Assembly: GCA_018822065.1 (NCBI GenBank) | Contig: JAHJKV010000122.1 | Coordinates: 1-19,558, forward strand | Reading direction: 5' to 3' | DNA length: 19,558 bases | From: Pseudomonadota bacterium | Lineage (GTDB): Bacteria > Desulfobacterota > Desulfovibrionia > Desulfovibrionales > Desulfovibrionaceae | Shown here: positions 1 to 6,231 of the stretch, piece after piece | Position numbering within the stretch: the stretch's first letter is position 1 | Layout of the letters: the number at the start of each line of letters is the position of its first letter | Position numbers and translations under genes: made by a program | Notes under the pieces: generated by a model | The model's database searches: none | Seen by the model: only the letters and a program-made list of their open reading frames with translations | What the model was told of the DNA's origin: nothing

Positions 1-15
1 CTGCGAATGCCTCAC
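1..15 (-). CDS. Possible start of a leftward gene cut by the window edge
   Basis: Reading leftward, a GTG codon at 15-13 follows a good Shine-Dalgarno sequence (GGAGG, nine bases upstream). Only five codons (M-R-H-S-Q) are inside the window, so no function can be given. The GTG overlaps the TGA of a short leftward frame (12-206, 64 codons) in a GTGA arrangement typical of coupled genes. That short frame has a Gly/Leu-rich hydrophobic stretch but less GC-biased third positions than its neighbours, so I do not call it as a gene. This is inference from a start signal alone. Confidence 0.2.
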
Positions 16-197
16 TGGTTACATCCTCCCTCACTCGGCAGAATGTTGAACCCGAAACCTCGACCCTCGTCCGCCGACGCGGCACGAACTCCTATCAGAC
101 CCAAGCCCGTCAGGCCGATCCCCAAACCGTGCCGACTCGAGAGCTTTTGACCGTCATCTGATCCCTTGCATCTTTCGCCTGCGTGACTATCCTCTTG

Positions 198-216
198 ACT
201 GTCCATTTGTTACAGT
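198..216. promoter_or_regulatory. Dyad upstream of copA, candidate operator
   Basis: ACTGT (198-202) and ACAGT (212-216) form an inverted repeat around a nine-base spacer. It ends just before the copA ribosome-binding site (AGAGG, 217-221) and overlaps a TTGACT hexamer at 195-200. The position suits a repressor or activator site for copper control. It does not match the CueR or CsoR operator patterns I know, and no regulator gene is in the window. A weak call. Confidence 0.25.
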
Positions 217-226
217 AGAGGTCATC

Positions 227-2500
227 ATGAGCGATACCATCCGAACCAAGGCCCGCATCCGGGGCATGCACTGTGCTTCCTGTTCCTCGCGAATCCAACG
301 CGTATTGGGCGGGACCAAGGGCGTGGAAAAGGTCAGCGTCAGCCTAGCCGACGAATCCATGGACCTCTCCTTTGACCCAGACCTGCTCTCTCCCGAGAGC
401 GTGGCCCGGTCCATCAAGGACCTGGGGTTCGAGGCGGAGTTTGAGGCCGAATCCGGGGCCGGGGCCACGGACTTCGATGCCCGCCGCCAGGAAACCCTCG
501 ACGCCCTGACCTACCAGAAGCGCCGCCTGATCCCAGCCTTTGCCTTTGCCCTACCCCTGCTGGTCATCTCCATGGGACACATGGCAGGCCTGACCCTGCC
601 AGCCATCATCAGCCCCCAGACCCACCCGCTCAACTTTGCCCTGCTCCAGCTGGCCCTGACCCTGCCGGTCATCTATTCGGGCCGTTTCTTTTACCTGCGC
701 GGCTTCCCGGCCCTGGTCCGGCGCGTGCCAAACATGGACTCCCTGGTGGCCGTGGGTACCGGCGCGGCCTTCCTCTATTCCCTGTGGAACACCGTGGAAA
801 TCTGGCTCGGTAATGCACCTATGCTCCGGGCCATGGACCTCTACTACGAATCCGCCGCCGTGCTCATCGCGCTCATCTCCCTGGGCAAGTATTTCGAGGC
901 CGCAGCCAAGCTCAAGACCTCGGACGCCATCCGCGCCCTCATGCGCCTGACCCCAGACACGGCCATCCTGATCCGCGACGGCGAGCGAGTGGAAATCCCC
1001 CTGGACGAGGTGGAACGCGGCGATCAGCTCCTGGTGCGCCCCGGCGAGCGCATCCCCGTGGACGGCATCGTGGTCTCAGGCCGCTCCAGCGTGGACGAAT
1101 CCATGCTCACCGGCGAGCCCCTGCCCGTGACCAAGACCACGGGCGACGAGGTGGCAGGCGGCACCCTGAACACCTCCGGCGCAATGACCATCCGCGCCGA
1201 AAAGGTGGGCAGCGAGACCACCCTGGCCCGGATCATCGAGATGGTGCGCACGGCCCAGGGCACCAAGGCCCCCATTGCCAACCTAGCCGACACCATCAGC
1301 TATTATTTCGTGCCTGCGGTCATGGCCGTGGCCGTACTCTCGGGCCTGGCCTGGTACCTCTCGGGCGAGCCCTTCACCTTTGCCCTGCGCATCTTCGTGG
1401 CCGTGCTGGTCATCGCCTGTCCCTGCGCCATGGGCCTGGCCACGCCCGTGTCCATCATGGTCGGCACCGGGCGCGGTGCCCAGCTCGGCGTGCTGGTCAA
1501 GGGCGGCGAAGCGCTGCAGGCCTTGAGTACCGTCACTTGCGTGGTCTTCGACAAGACCGGCACCCTGACCCACGGCACCCCGGAATTGACCGACCTGCAC
1601 CTGCCCGCCCACGCTCCCTTGAGCGAAACCGAGGTCCTGGCCCTGGCTGGAGCCGCCGAATCCTCCAGCGAACATCCCCTGGCCCAGGCCGTGGTCCGGG
1701 GGGCGACAGCACGTGGACTGACCCTGACCAACCCAGCAAGCTTCGAGGCCTTGTTCGGGCGCGGTGTTCAGGCCGAGGTGGATGGCAGGCGTGTGTTGGT
1801 GGGCAACGAAGAATTCATGACCGAACAGCGCGTCACCGGGGTGGACGACGACACCGCCGCCAGGGTTACGGCTTTTTCCAGCCAGGGCAAGACCGCCCTC
1901 TTTGTGGCTGTCGACGGCCAGTTCGCGGCAATCCTCGGCGTGGCAGACACCTTGCGCGAGGAAGCACCCGACGTGGTGGCCAGACTCAAGTCGCGCGGCA
2001 TCCGCGTGGCCATGCTCACCGGCGACCACGAAACCACGGCCCGTGCCGTGGCAGACCAGGCCGGGGTGGACCAGGTCCAGGCTCGCGTGTTGCCGGAAAA
2101 CAAGGCTGCGGAAGTAAAGAAGCTGCAGGACGAGGGCTATACCGTGGCCATGGTGGGCGACGGCATCAACGACGCCCCGGCCCTGGCCCTGGCAGATGTC
2201 GGTATCGCCATGGGCTCGGGAATCGACGTGGCGGTCGAGTCCGGCGACGTGGTGCTCATGGGCTCGGGACTCAAGAAGCTGCCCGCCGCCCTTGGCCTCG
2301 GCCGCGCGGTCATGCGCAACATCAAGCAAAACCTTTTCTGGGCGTTCGCCTTCAACACTCTCGGCATCCCCGTGGCTGCGGGCGTGCTGATCCTGTTCGG
2401 CGGACCGGGCTTAAGCCCCATGATCGCGGGAACCGCCATGGCCCTCAGTTCGGTGACAGTCGTGACCAACGCGCTCAGACTGCGAAGAATCAATCCCTAA
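227..2500 (+). CDS. copA: Copper-exporting P1B-type ATPase
   Basis: This 757-residue pump uses ATP to move Cu(I) (possibly also Ag(I)) out of the cytoplasm across the inner membrane. One N-terminal heavy-metal domain carries GMHCASC (residues 13-19). The P-type core follows: TGEP phosphatase loop (295-298), CPC transport motif in a membrane helix (398-400), DKTGTLT with the phosphorylated Asp442, the P1B-specific HP pair (483-484) and GDGIND (644-649). The C-terminal helices hold MxxSS (738-742). In the usual TM7 Tyr-Asn pair, Phe709 replaces Tyr and Asn710 is kept, a mild departure from the Cu(I) pattern. AGAGG six bases before the ATG supports the start. A copper chaperone gene follows directly, which fits copper as substrate. 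Family assignment is secure; exact metal preference is inferred. Confidence 0.95.
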   Translation: MSDTIRTKARIRGMHCASCSSRIQRVLGGTKGVEKVSVSLADESMDLSFDPDLLSPESVARSIKDLGFEAEFEAESGAGATDFDARRQETLDALTYQKRRLIPAFAFALPLLVISMGHMAGLTLPAIISPQTHPLNFALLQLALTLPVIYSGRFFYLRGFPALVRRVPNMDSLVAVGTGAAFLYSLWNTVEIWLGNAPMLRAMDLYYESAAVLIALISLGKYFEAAAKLKTSDAIRALMRLTPDTAILIRDGERVEIPLDEVERGDQLLVRPGERIPVDGIVVSGRSSVDESMLTGEPLPVTKTTGDEVAGGTLNTSGAMTIRAEKVGSETTLARIIEMVRTAQGTKAPIANLADTISYYFVPAVMAVAVLSGLAWYLSGEPFTFALRIFVAVLVIACPCAMGLATPVSIMVGTGRGAQLGVLVKGGEALQALSTVTCVVFDKTGTLTHGTPELTDLHLPAHAPLSETEVLALAGAAESSSEHPLAQAVVRGATARGLTLTNPASFEALFGRGVQAEVDGRRVLVGNEEFMTEQRVTGVDDDTAARVTAFSSQGKTALFVAVDGQFAAILGVADTLREEAPDVVARLKSRGIRVAMLTGDHETTARAVADQAGVDQVQARVLPENKAAEVKKLQDEGYTVAMVGDGINDAPALALADVGIAMGSGIDVAVESGDVVLMGSGLKKLPAALGLGRAVMRNIKQNLFWAFAFNTLGIPVAAGVLILFGGPGLSPMIAGTAMALSSVTVVTNALRLRRINP

Positions 2501-2510
2501 GGAGACAGAC

Positions 2511-2705
2511 ATGAAGGAATTACAAGTTAAGGGCATGAGCTGCCAGCACTGCGTGGGCTCCGTGACCAAGGCCGTTGAAACCGTGGATGGCGTGGAGAAC
2601 GTGACCGTTGACCTGGCCACCGGCAAGGTGACCTATTCCGGCCCGGACGAAGCCGCGACCACGATCACGGCAAACATCACCAAGGCCGGCTTTGAAGTCG
2701 TCTAG
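2511..2705 (+). CDS. copZ: Copper chaperone, CopZ-like
   Basis: This is a 64-residue single heavy-metal-associated domain protein. The Cu(I)-binding motif GMSCQHC lies near residues 8-14, and the rest follows the beta-alpha-beta-beta-alpha-beta pattern of the family (compare 'VDGVENVTVDLATGKV' and the closing 'AGFEVV'). Such proteins carry Cu(I) in the cytoplasm and deliver it to the CopA ATPase. The Shine-Dalgarno sequence TAAGGAG (2498-2504) overlaps the copA stop codon, so the two genes are almost certainly co-transcribed and translationally linked. Length is normal for CopZ. A MerP-like mercury role is possible from sequence alone, but no mer gene is present. Confidence 0.92.
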   Translation: MKELQVKGMSCQHCVGSVTKAVETVDGVENVTVDLATGKVTYSGPDEAATTITANITKAGFEVV

Positions 2706-2706
2706 G

Positions 2707-2859
2707 CCCCAAACGGGTGACCAGAGGCACCTGACCCTCACACAAGCAAGAACGCAGTAGCGCGCCAACGATTGGTTGGCACGTTACTGCGTTCTTGCCC
2801 GATAGTCCCCTGGGTGCTCCGCAGGCCGAGGGCTATCGCCCCCGGACACCCGTTTGGGG
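2707..2859. repeat. Structured intergenic repeat, copy 1 (after copZ)
   Basis: An outer stem joins CCCCAAACGGGTG (2707-2719) to its exact complement at 2847-2859. Inside is a 24-bp hairpin (arms 2746-2769 and 2775-2798, five-base loop, only two G-U pairs). A third stem pairs CGATAG (2800-2805) with CTATCG (2833-2838). The 3' 62 bases (2798-2859) match 4719-4780 at 56 of 62 positions, and the left flank 2711-2727 matches 4602-4618 at 15 of 17. The internal hairpin sequences of the two copies are unrelated. It lies between convergent copZ and the 68-residue zinc-ribbon gene, so a bidirectional terminator role is plausible, although there is no U-tract. Confidence 0.85.
2746..2798. terminator. 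Long hairpin in repeat copy 1, possible bidirectional terminator
   Basis: Two 24-base arms pair fully if two G-U pairs are allowed, around the loop GATTG (2770-2774). It stands in a convergent junction 41 bases after the copZ stop. No run of T follows on either strand, so classic intrinsic termination is not shown; the hairpin could instead protect transcript 3' ends. Confidence 0.45.
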
Positions 2860-2876
2860 CTCCGTCGGTCAGGAGC

Positions 2877-3083
2877 TTAGAAAAATAATTGCCGCTCAAC
2901 GCTCATCTGGTTGGCCGGGATGTCCGCGTAGCGGGCTGCGGTGTCAGCATCCTGACGGTCGGCGAACCGGGCGGTCCGTTGGGTCAACATGCAGGTGGGG
3001 CAGATGACCCCGCCCTTGATTGCAAGATAAAAGTCAATGTTTCTGATGGGCTGTCCACAAACTTCGCAATGTTCCCTGATCAT
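2877..3083 (-). CDS. Zinc-ribbon microprotein (68 aa), paralogue of upstream neighbour
   Basis: Not recognised as a named family. The protein has a four-cysteine zinc-binding pattern, Cys6-x2-Cys9-x18-Cys28-x2-Cys31, with 'IDFYLAIKGG' between the pairs, then a charged tail without obvious features. The next gene upstream encodes the same layout with identical spacing, so the two look like a tandem duplication. I chose ATG 3083 because GGAGGG (3091-3096) sits seven bases upstream; a TTG at 3104 would place that sequence inside the gene. The Shine-Dalgarno sequence lies in one arm of a strong palindrome (3091-3125). Metal binding is inferred from the cysteines; a nucleic-acid or protein-binding role is possible but unproven. 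Confidence 0.75.
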   Translation of the reverse strand: MIREHCEVCGQPIRNIDFYLAIKGGVICPTCMLTQRTARFADRQDADTAARYADIPANQMSVERQLFF

Positions 3084-3090
3084 GATGTCT

Positions 3091-3125
3091 CCCTCCGGAG
3101 TCAACGTTCATCGTTCTCCGGAGGG
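3091..3125 (-). promoter_or_regulatory. Palindrome covering the ribosome-binding site of the 68-aa gene
   Basis: CCCTCCGGAG (3091-3100) and CTCCGGAGGG (3116-3125) are perfect 10-base complements around a 15-base loop. In the leftward transcript the second arm contains the GGAGGG Shine-Dalgarno sequence, seven bases before the ATG, so folding would hide it. Each arm also contains the self-complementary octamer CTCCGGAG, so the pair could equally be two DNA-binding half-sites 23 bp apart. Confidence 0.5.
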
Positions 3126-3154
3126 ATATTACAATTTACATGCCAGCCGAACGA

Positions 3155-3370
3155 TCAGTTCAGATTGCTATGCAGATCAAAGCTGGTCTGCTTTGTGATT
3201 TCTTTGGTGGGGTCCTTGTGCTTTCCCGGCTTTCTGAAGAGTTCCTTGATCTCATGGCCAGGCTCTGGCTGCTCCACCAGACAAGAGCTGCAAATCCTGC
3301 CCTTTTTGGTTTCAACGTAGAAGTCCAGCGTGTGAATTAAATTCCTGCAATGGATGCAATAGGTTTTCAT
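3155..3370 (-). CDS. Zinc-ribbon microprotein (71 aa), first of tandem pair
   Basis: Not recognised as a named family. The cysteines are Cys5-x2-Cys8-x18-Cys27-x2-Cys30, and the region between reads 'LDFYVETKKGRIC'. The downstream 68-residue protein shares this pattern (DFY, then K-x-G-x-IC), while the basic, polar C-terminal tails differ. The start at ATG 3370 is preferred because AGGG and AGGAG lie just upstream and the protein then begins directly with the zinc ribbon, as in the paralogue. An in-frame start at 3499 would add 43 residues with no resemblance to the paralogue. The gene is divergent from selD; the 183-base gap holds both promoters. Zinc binding is inferred. Confidence 0.75.
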   Translation of the reverse strand: MKTYCIHCRNLIHTLDFYVETKKGRICSSCLVEQPEPGHEIKELFRKPGKHKDPTKEITKQTSFDLHSNLN

Positions 3371-3553
3371 GCTCCTGTCCCTTTTGTGCGCGCGGTGGTT
3401 TGCGACGCTTGCTCGGCTTGGAAAAGAGCTACAAAATACGTGCCGGAAACGGTGCCTGACCGGGTGCCTGTCCATGAGCGAGTGAACACCTCTGGGCAAA
3501 GCTCAAGGTCTTTGCTACCTTGCCGGGCAGGACAATTTTTGAAACGGAGACAC

Positions 3554-4603
3554 ATGGACAAGATCAATCTGCTCAGTCGCGTCAAAGCCCCTGGTTGAGC
3601 TGCCAAGATTCCCCCGGAGGCTCTGGGGACGGCACTCAAAGGGCTCGGTTTTGATGACGACCGACTCCTAGCGGGAAAGATAGGCGACTTCGAGGATGCC
3701 GCAGTGGTGCGGTTTCCCGAGGGCCACGCCCTGGTCCAGACCGTGGACTTCTTTACCCCCATCGTGAACGATCCCTTCGGGTTCGGCAGGATTGCTGCGG
3801 CCAACGCCCTGTCCGATGTCTACGCCATGGGCGGGAAGCCACTGGCGGCCATGAACATTCTTTGTTTCCCCTGCAAGGATTTTTCTATGGAGGTGCTCCG
3901 CGCCATCCTGGATGGCGGCTTGGACGCCGTACGCGAGGCCGGGGCCGTGCCTGCCGGGGGTCACTCCCTGGAGGACGACACCATCAAATACGGCCTGGCC
4001 GTATCCGGCTCCGTGGACCCCACCCGCATGGCCACCAACCGGGGCGTCAAACCCGGCGACCTGCTCTTGCTCACCAAACCCCTCGGCACCGGGGTGCTGA
4101 TCAACGCGCTTTCGGCGCAGTGGCAGGGGCACGAGAAATTCGAAAAGATGCTTATCGCCCAGTGCGGACGGCTGAACAACCATGCCGGGCGGGTGATCAA
4201 CGAACTTTCTCTCATCGGAGCCACGGACATCACCGGCTTCGGCCTCGGAGGCCATCTGCTGGAACTGGCTGGAGCGTCCGGCGTAACCCTGACCATTTCC
4301 CTCAACTCCCTGCCATTGCTGCCCCAGGCCATCGAGCTGGCGAGCATGGGCCTGCTTCCAGGCGGCAGCATCAACAACCGCAACTACTACCTTCCCCAGT
4401 GCGCGGCCCCGGAGGGACTCGACCCCATCCAGCTCTCCCTGGCCTTTGATGCCCAGACCTCGGGCGGCCTGGTCCTGGCCGTTCCCGAAGCCAAGCTCGC
4501 CGACGCCCAGGCCATGCTCACCGACGCAGGCGACCTGGCCGTGGTCATCGGCCAAGCAATCACCCTCCGACCCGACAACAAGAAACTCGCCCTGACCCCC
4601 TAA
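3554..4603 (+). CDS. selD: Selenide, water dikinase (SelD) with selenocysteine at codon 15 (UGA)
   Basis: SelD makes selenophosphate from selenide and ATP, the selenium donor for Sec-tRNA and selenouridine. The frame is open from ATG 3554 to TAA 4603 except for one TGA at 3596-3598. Around it the protein reads 'VKAPG-U-AAKIPPEAL', so the UGA falls exactly where the family has its catalytic Cys or Sec, three residues before the essential Lys (Lys18). The nucleotide-binding region follows: 'EDAAVV' near residue 47, 'DPFGFGRIAAANALSD' and 'AMGGKP'. With Sec the product is 349 residues, close to E. coli SelD (347). GGAG at 3546-3549 supports the start. A gene finder treating UGA as stop would truncate it or start it at 3704. 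A hairpin of bacterial SECIS type follows the UGA. The stop overlaps repeat copy 2. Confidence 0.95.
3601..3634 (+). promoter_or_regulatory. Bacterial SECIS-like hairpin in selD
   Basis: TGCC (3601-3604) pairs with GGCA (3631-3634), and CCCC (3611-3614) with GGGG (3625-3628). The apical loop (3615-3624) contains GGAGG then CTCT. The first loop G (3616) is 18 bases after the UGA, within the spacing usual for bacterial SECIS elements, and a G near the start of the loop is also expected. SelB would bind this loop to direct Sec insertion. The fold was drawn by eye, not computed. Confidence 0.65.
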
Positions 4604-4780
4604 ACGGGAGTCCAGAGGGGCCTTGCCCCTTTGGCCGCCGAAGGCTCCTAACCCACGCCCAGATACGCACAAGAGCAGCGCGGCAACCTGCATGGTTGCC
4701 GCGCTGCTCTTGTGCAAGCCCGATACTCCCCTGGGTGCTCCGCAGGCCGGAGACTATCGCCCCTGGACCCCCGTTTGGGG
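4602..4780. repeat. Structured intergenic repeat, copy 2 (after selD)
   Basis: The left arm AAACGGGAGTCCAG (4602-4615) pairs with 4763-4776 with one mismatch. It begins inside the selD stop codon. A 22-bp perfect hairpin (4667-4688 and 4694-4715, loop TGCAT) lies within. The 62 bases 4719-4780 match copy 1 (2798-2859) at 56 positions, including CCCTGGGTGCTCCGCAGGCC. The hairpin sequence itself is unlike that of copy 1. This copy is longer on the left, with about 25 extra bases. It again lies between convergent genes (selD and pgeF). Confidence 0.85.
4667..4715. terminator. Perfect 22-bp hairpin in repeat copy 2, possible bidirectional terminator
   Basis: The arms 4667-4688 and 4694-4715 are exact reverse complements with a five-base loop. 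It is placed between the selD stop and the pgeF stop, so it could end transcripts from both sides. There is no following T-tract on either strand, so a stem-only, Rho-assisted or end-protecting role must be considered. Confidence 0.45.
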
Positions 4781-4798
4781 TTCGGTCTAGGGTGGGGA

Positions 4799-5536
4799 CT
4801 AGTGGGGCTGGATCCAGATGAGTCCGGACTGGCGACCGGTTGTCGTTTCACCCCGATAGGAAAAAAACATTTCCGGGTTCGATTGCGTACACAGATTGAT
4901 GCCGTGGATGCGCTCCTCGCGCAGTCCGGCAGCCCGAAGCTGGTCGTGGGTCAGTTGCCAGAGATTGGCGGTCTGCGAAGCTGGGTCGAAATAGCGGGTA
5001 AAGGCGCTGCCGAACTCGGTTGCAAAGCTGGTGAACTCCGCCTGCTGGGGGCCGAGGCTCGGGCCGCGCACGGCCAGCAGTTCCGAGGGGTCGCAGTCGT
5101 ACCGCTCGCAGAGCTGGCGCACGCCCGTGCCGGGAAAATCGATAACATTGCCGCGCCAGCCCACATGCAACCCGGCCACGAAACGTCCGGTTTCGTGGGC
5201 CAGGAGGATCGGCTGACAGTCTGCGGTCTTGATCATCAGCCCTACGCCGGATCGGTCTGTGGCCAGTCCGTCCGCCTCGCGCGGTACCCCCTCTTCCAGG
5301 TCGAAGAGCACGGCGTCGCCATGCACTTGGGTGCAATCCACCAGAGCGGAAAATCCCAGACGTTCCTTTAAGTAGGCCCGGTTGGCGGTCACGGCCTCGG
5401 GGTCGTCGCCCACCTCATAGGAGAGGTTACCCGCAAAATAGGGATAGATGCTCGCCCCGCCCTGGCGGGAGGTAAAAGCACACCCGACATTGGACAGGCC
5501 GGGAAAGGCAAAGGGAATGAAGGCGATCTGGATCAT
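4799..5536 (-). CDS. pgeF: Purine nucleoside phosphorylase-type multicopper (laccase-domain) protein, YfiH family
   Basis: This 245-residue protein belongs to the DUF152/YfiH family, described as purine nucleosidase/phosphorylase or polyphenol oxidase, and in E. coli linked to removing wrong residues from peptidoglycan precursors. The family metal site is visible: His72 in 'QVHGD', Cys107 in 'TADCQPILL' and His124 in 'GLHVGWRGN'. The start 'MIQIAFIPFAFPGLSNVGCAFTSRQGG' region matches the usual N-terminus before 'FTSR.GG'. It begins 10 bases after the upstream cyclo-ligase gene stops, so the two form an operon; its own Shine-Dalgarno is weak, which suggests dependence on the upstream gene. Family identification is firm; the physiological substrate here is not shown. 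Confidence 0.9.
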   Translation of the reverse strand: MIQIAFIPFAFPGLSNVGCAFTSRQGGASIYPYFAGNLSYEVGDDPEAVTANRAYLKERLGFSALVDCTQVHGDAVLFDLEEGVPREADGLATDRSGVGLMIKTADCQPILLAHETGRFVAGLHVGWRGNVIDFPGTGVRQLCERYDCDPSELLAVRGPSLGPQQAEFTSFATEFGSAFTRYFDPASQTANLWQLTHDQLRAAGLREERIHGINLCTQSNPEMFFSYRGETTTGRQSGLIWIQPH

Positions 5537-5546
5537 TGTTCCCAGG

Positions 5547-6131
5547 TTAGCGCTGCCACAGCTGGTTTTCGGTGCAGACCGCGTTGACAGGTCGGTCCCA
5601 ATCTTCCACCGGCAACTTTTTTACGAAGAGAGATTCAAAGCAGAGTCCGATCTTGAATGCCCGGCCCAGTTGCGGCCCTTCCAGGAGCCGGTCGTAGTAG
5701 CCACCGCCATAACCAAGACGAAAGCCCTCGGCGTCAAAGGCCACGCCGGGGATGAGCGCCATGTCCGGGGCCAGGATGCCGTTGGTCACATCCACGACCT
5801 CGCACATCTTGGTAGGCTCCATGATGGAATACATTCCCTCGGCCAGTTCAGCCTCACAGGTAACGCAGGCCACATCCATGAGTCCTGGCTGGCCGGGTCG
5901 GCAACGCGGCAGGAGTACCCGTGCCCCGCGCTGCCACAGATCGTAGATAAGCGGGCGGATATCGACCTCGTTTTTGAAGGGCCAGTAGCACAGCACTTCC
6001 CTGACGGTCATCCACTCCGACAAGGCTCGAATGTGTTCAATGATGGACAGGGAACGCGACTGAACCTCGTCCGAACTCATGGACCGGCGCTTCTGGATCA
6101 GTTTTCGTCGTAGTATGTCTTTGCTGCTCAT
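5547..6131 (-). CDS. 5-formyltetrahydrofolate cyclo-ligase
   Basis: The 194-residue enzyme converts 5-formyl-THF to 5,10-methenyl-THF with ATP, returning stored folate to one-carbon metabolism in the cytoplasm. The diagnostic C-terminal motif is present: 'PGVAFDAEGFRLGYGGGYYD' (residues 128-147). The basic N-terminus (KDILRRKLIQKRR) fits the ATP/folate-binding start of the family. I chose ATG 6131 because the protein then begins like its relatives; a GTG at 6176 would add 15 residues, but its AGGA is only two bases away, and that stretch contains a palindrome and a likely divergent promoter. The choice is not certain because ATG 6131 has no strong Shine-Dalgarno. It is followed closely by pgeF. 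The family is often called ygfA or mthfs. Confidence 0.9.
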   Translation of the reverse strand: MSSKDILRRKLIQKRRSMSSDEVQSRSLSIIEHIRALSEWMTVREVLCYWPFKNEVDIRPLIYDLWQRGARVLLPRCRPGQPGLMDVACVTCEAELAEGMYSIMEPTKMCEVVDVTNGILAPDMALIPGVAFDAEGFRLGYGGGYYDRLLEGPQLGRAFKIGLCFESLFVKKLPVEDWDRPVNAVCTENQLWQR

Positions 6132-6161
6132 CTGTTGGCTCAAGCCCTGGTCTTTGGCGCA

Positions 6162-6190
6162 TTGCGCCGAGCTCACTTCCTGTTTATGCT
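6162..6190 (+). promoter_or_regulatory. Candidate promoter of the phosphoesterase-rlmH operon
   Basis: TTGCGC (6162-6167) and TATGCT (6185-6190) are 17 bases apart, a sigma-70-like arrangement, with the ATG about 40 bases downstream. The -35 overlaps the palindrome GGCGC-ATT-GCGCC (6156-6168), which could be an operator. Found by eye, moderate match only. Confidence 0.35.
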
Positions 6191-6231
6191 AAGCGTACAA
6201 GAAAGAAAAGCCATTGATGAACAGGAGAGCC

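Noticed and set aside
12..206. 64-codon leftward frame with a hydrophobic stretch next to copA
   Set aside because: Third-position bias is weaker than in neighbouring genes, no clear ribosome-binding site precedes it, and the product is not recognisable; only the GTGA overlap with a possible downstream start speaks for it.
1283..2329. 348-codon leftward frame opposite copA, and 1537-2514 on the plus strand
   Set aside because: Both overlap the well-supported CopA frame; the His/Gly- or Arg/Pro-rich products are typical of wrong-frame reading of GC-rich genes.
3704..4603. SelD starting at ATG 3704
   Set aside because: This would remove the catalytic residue, Lys18 and the first nucleotide-binding segment; reading the UGA as Sec gives a full-length protein.
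3668..4717. 349-codon leftward frame opposite selD
   Set aside because: Antisense shadow of SelD, and it starts inside the repeat hairpin.
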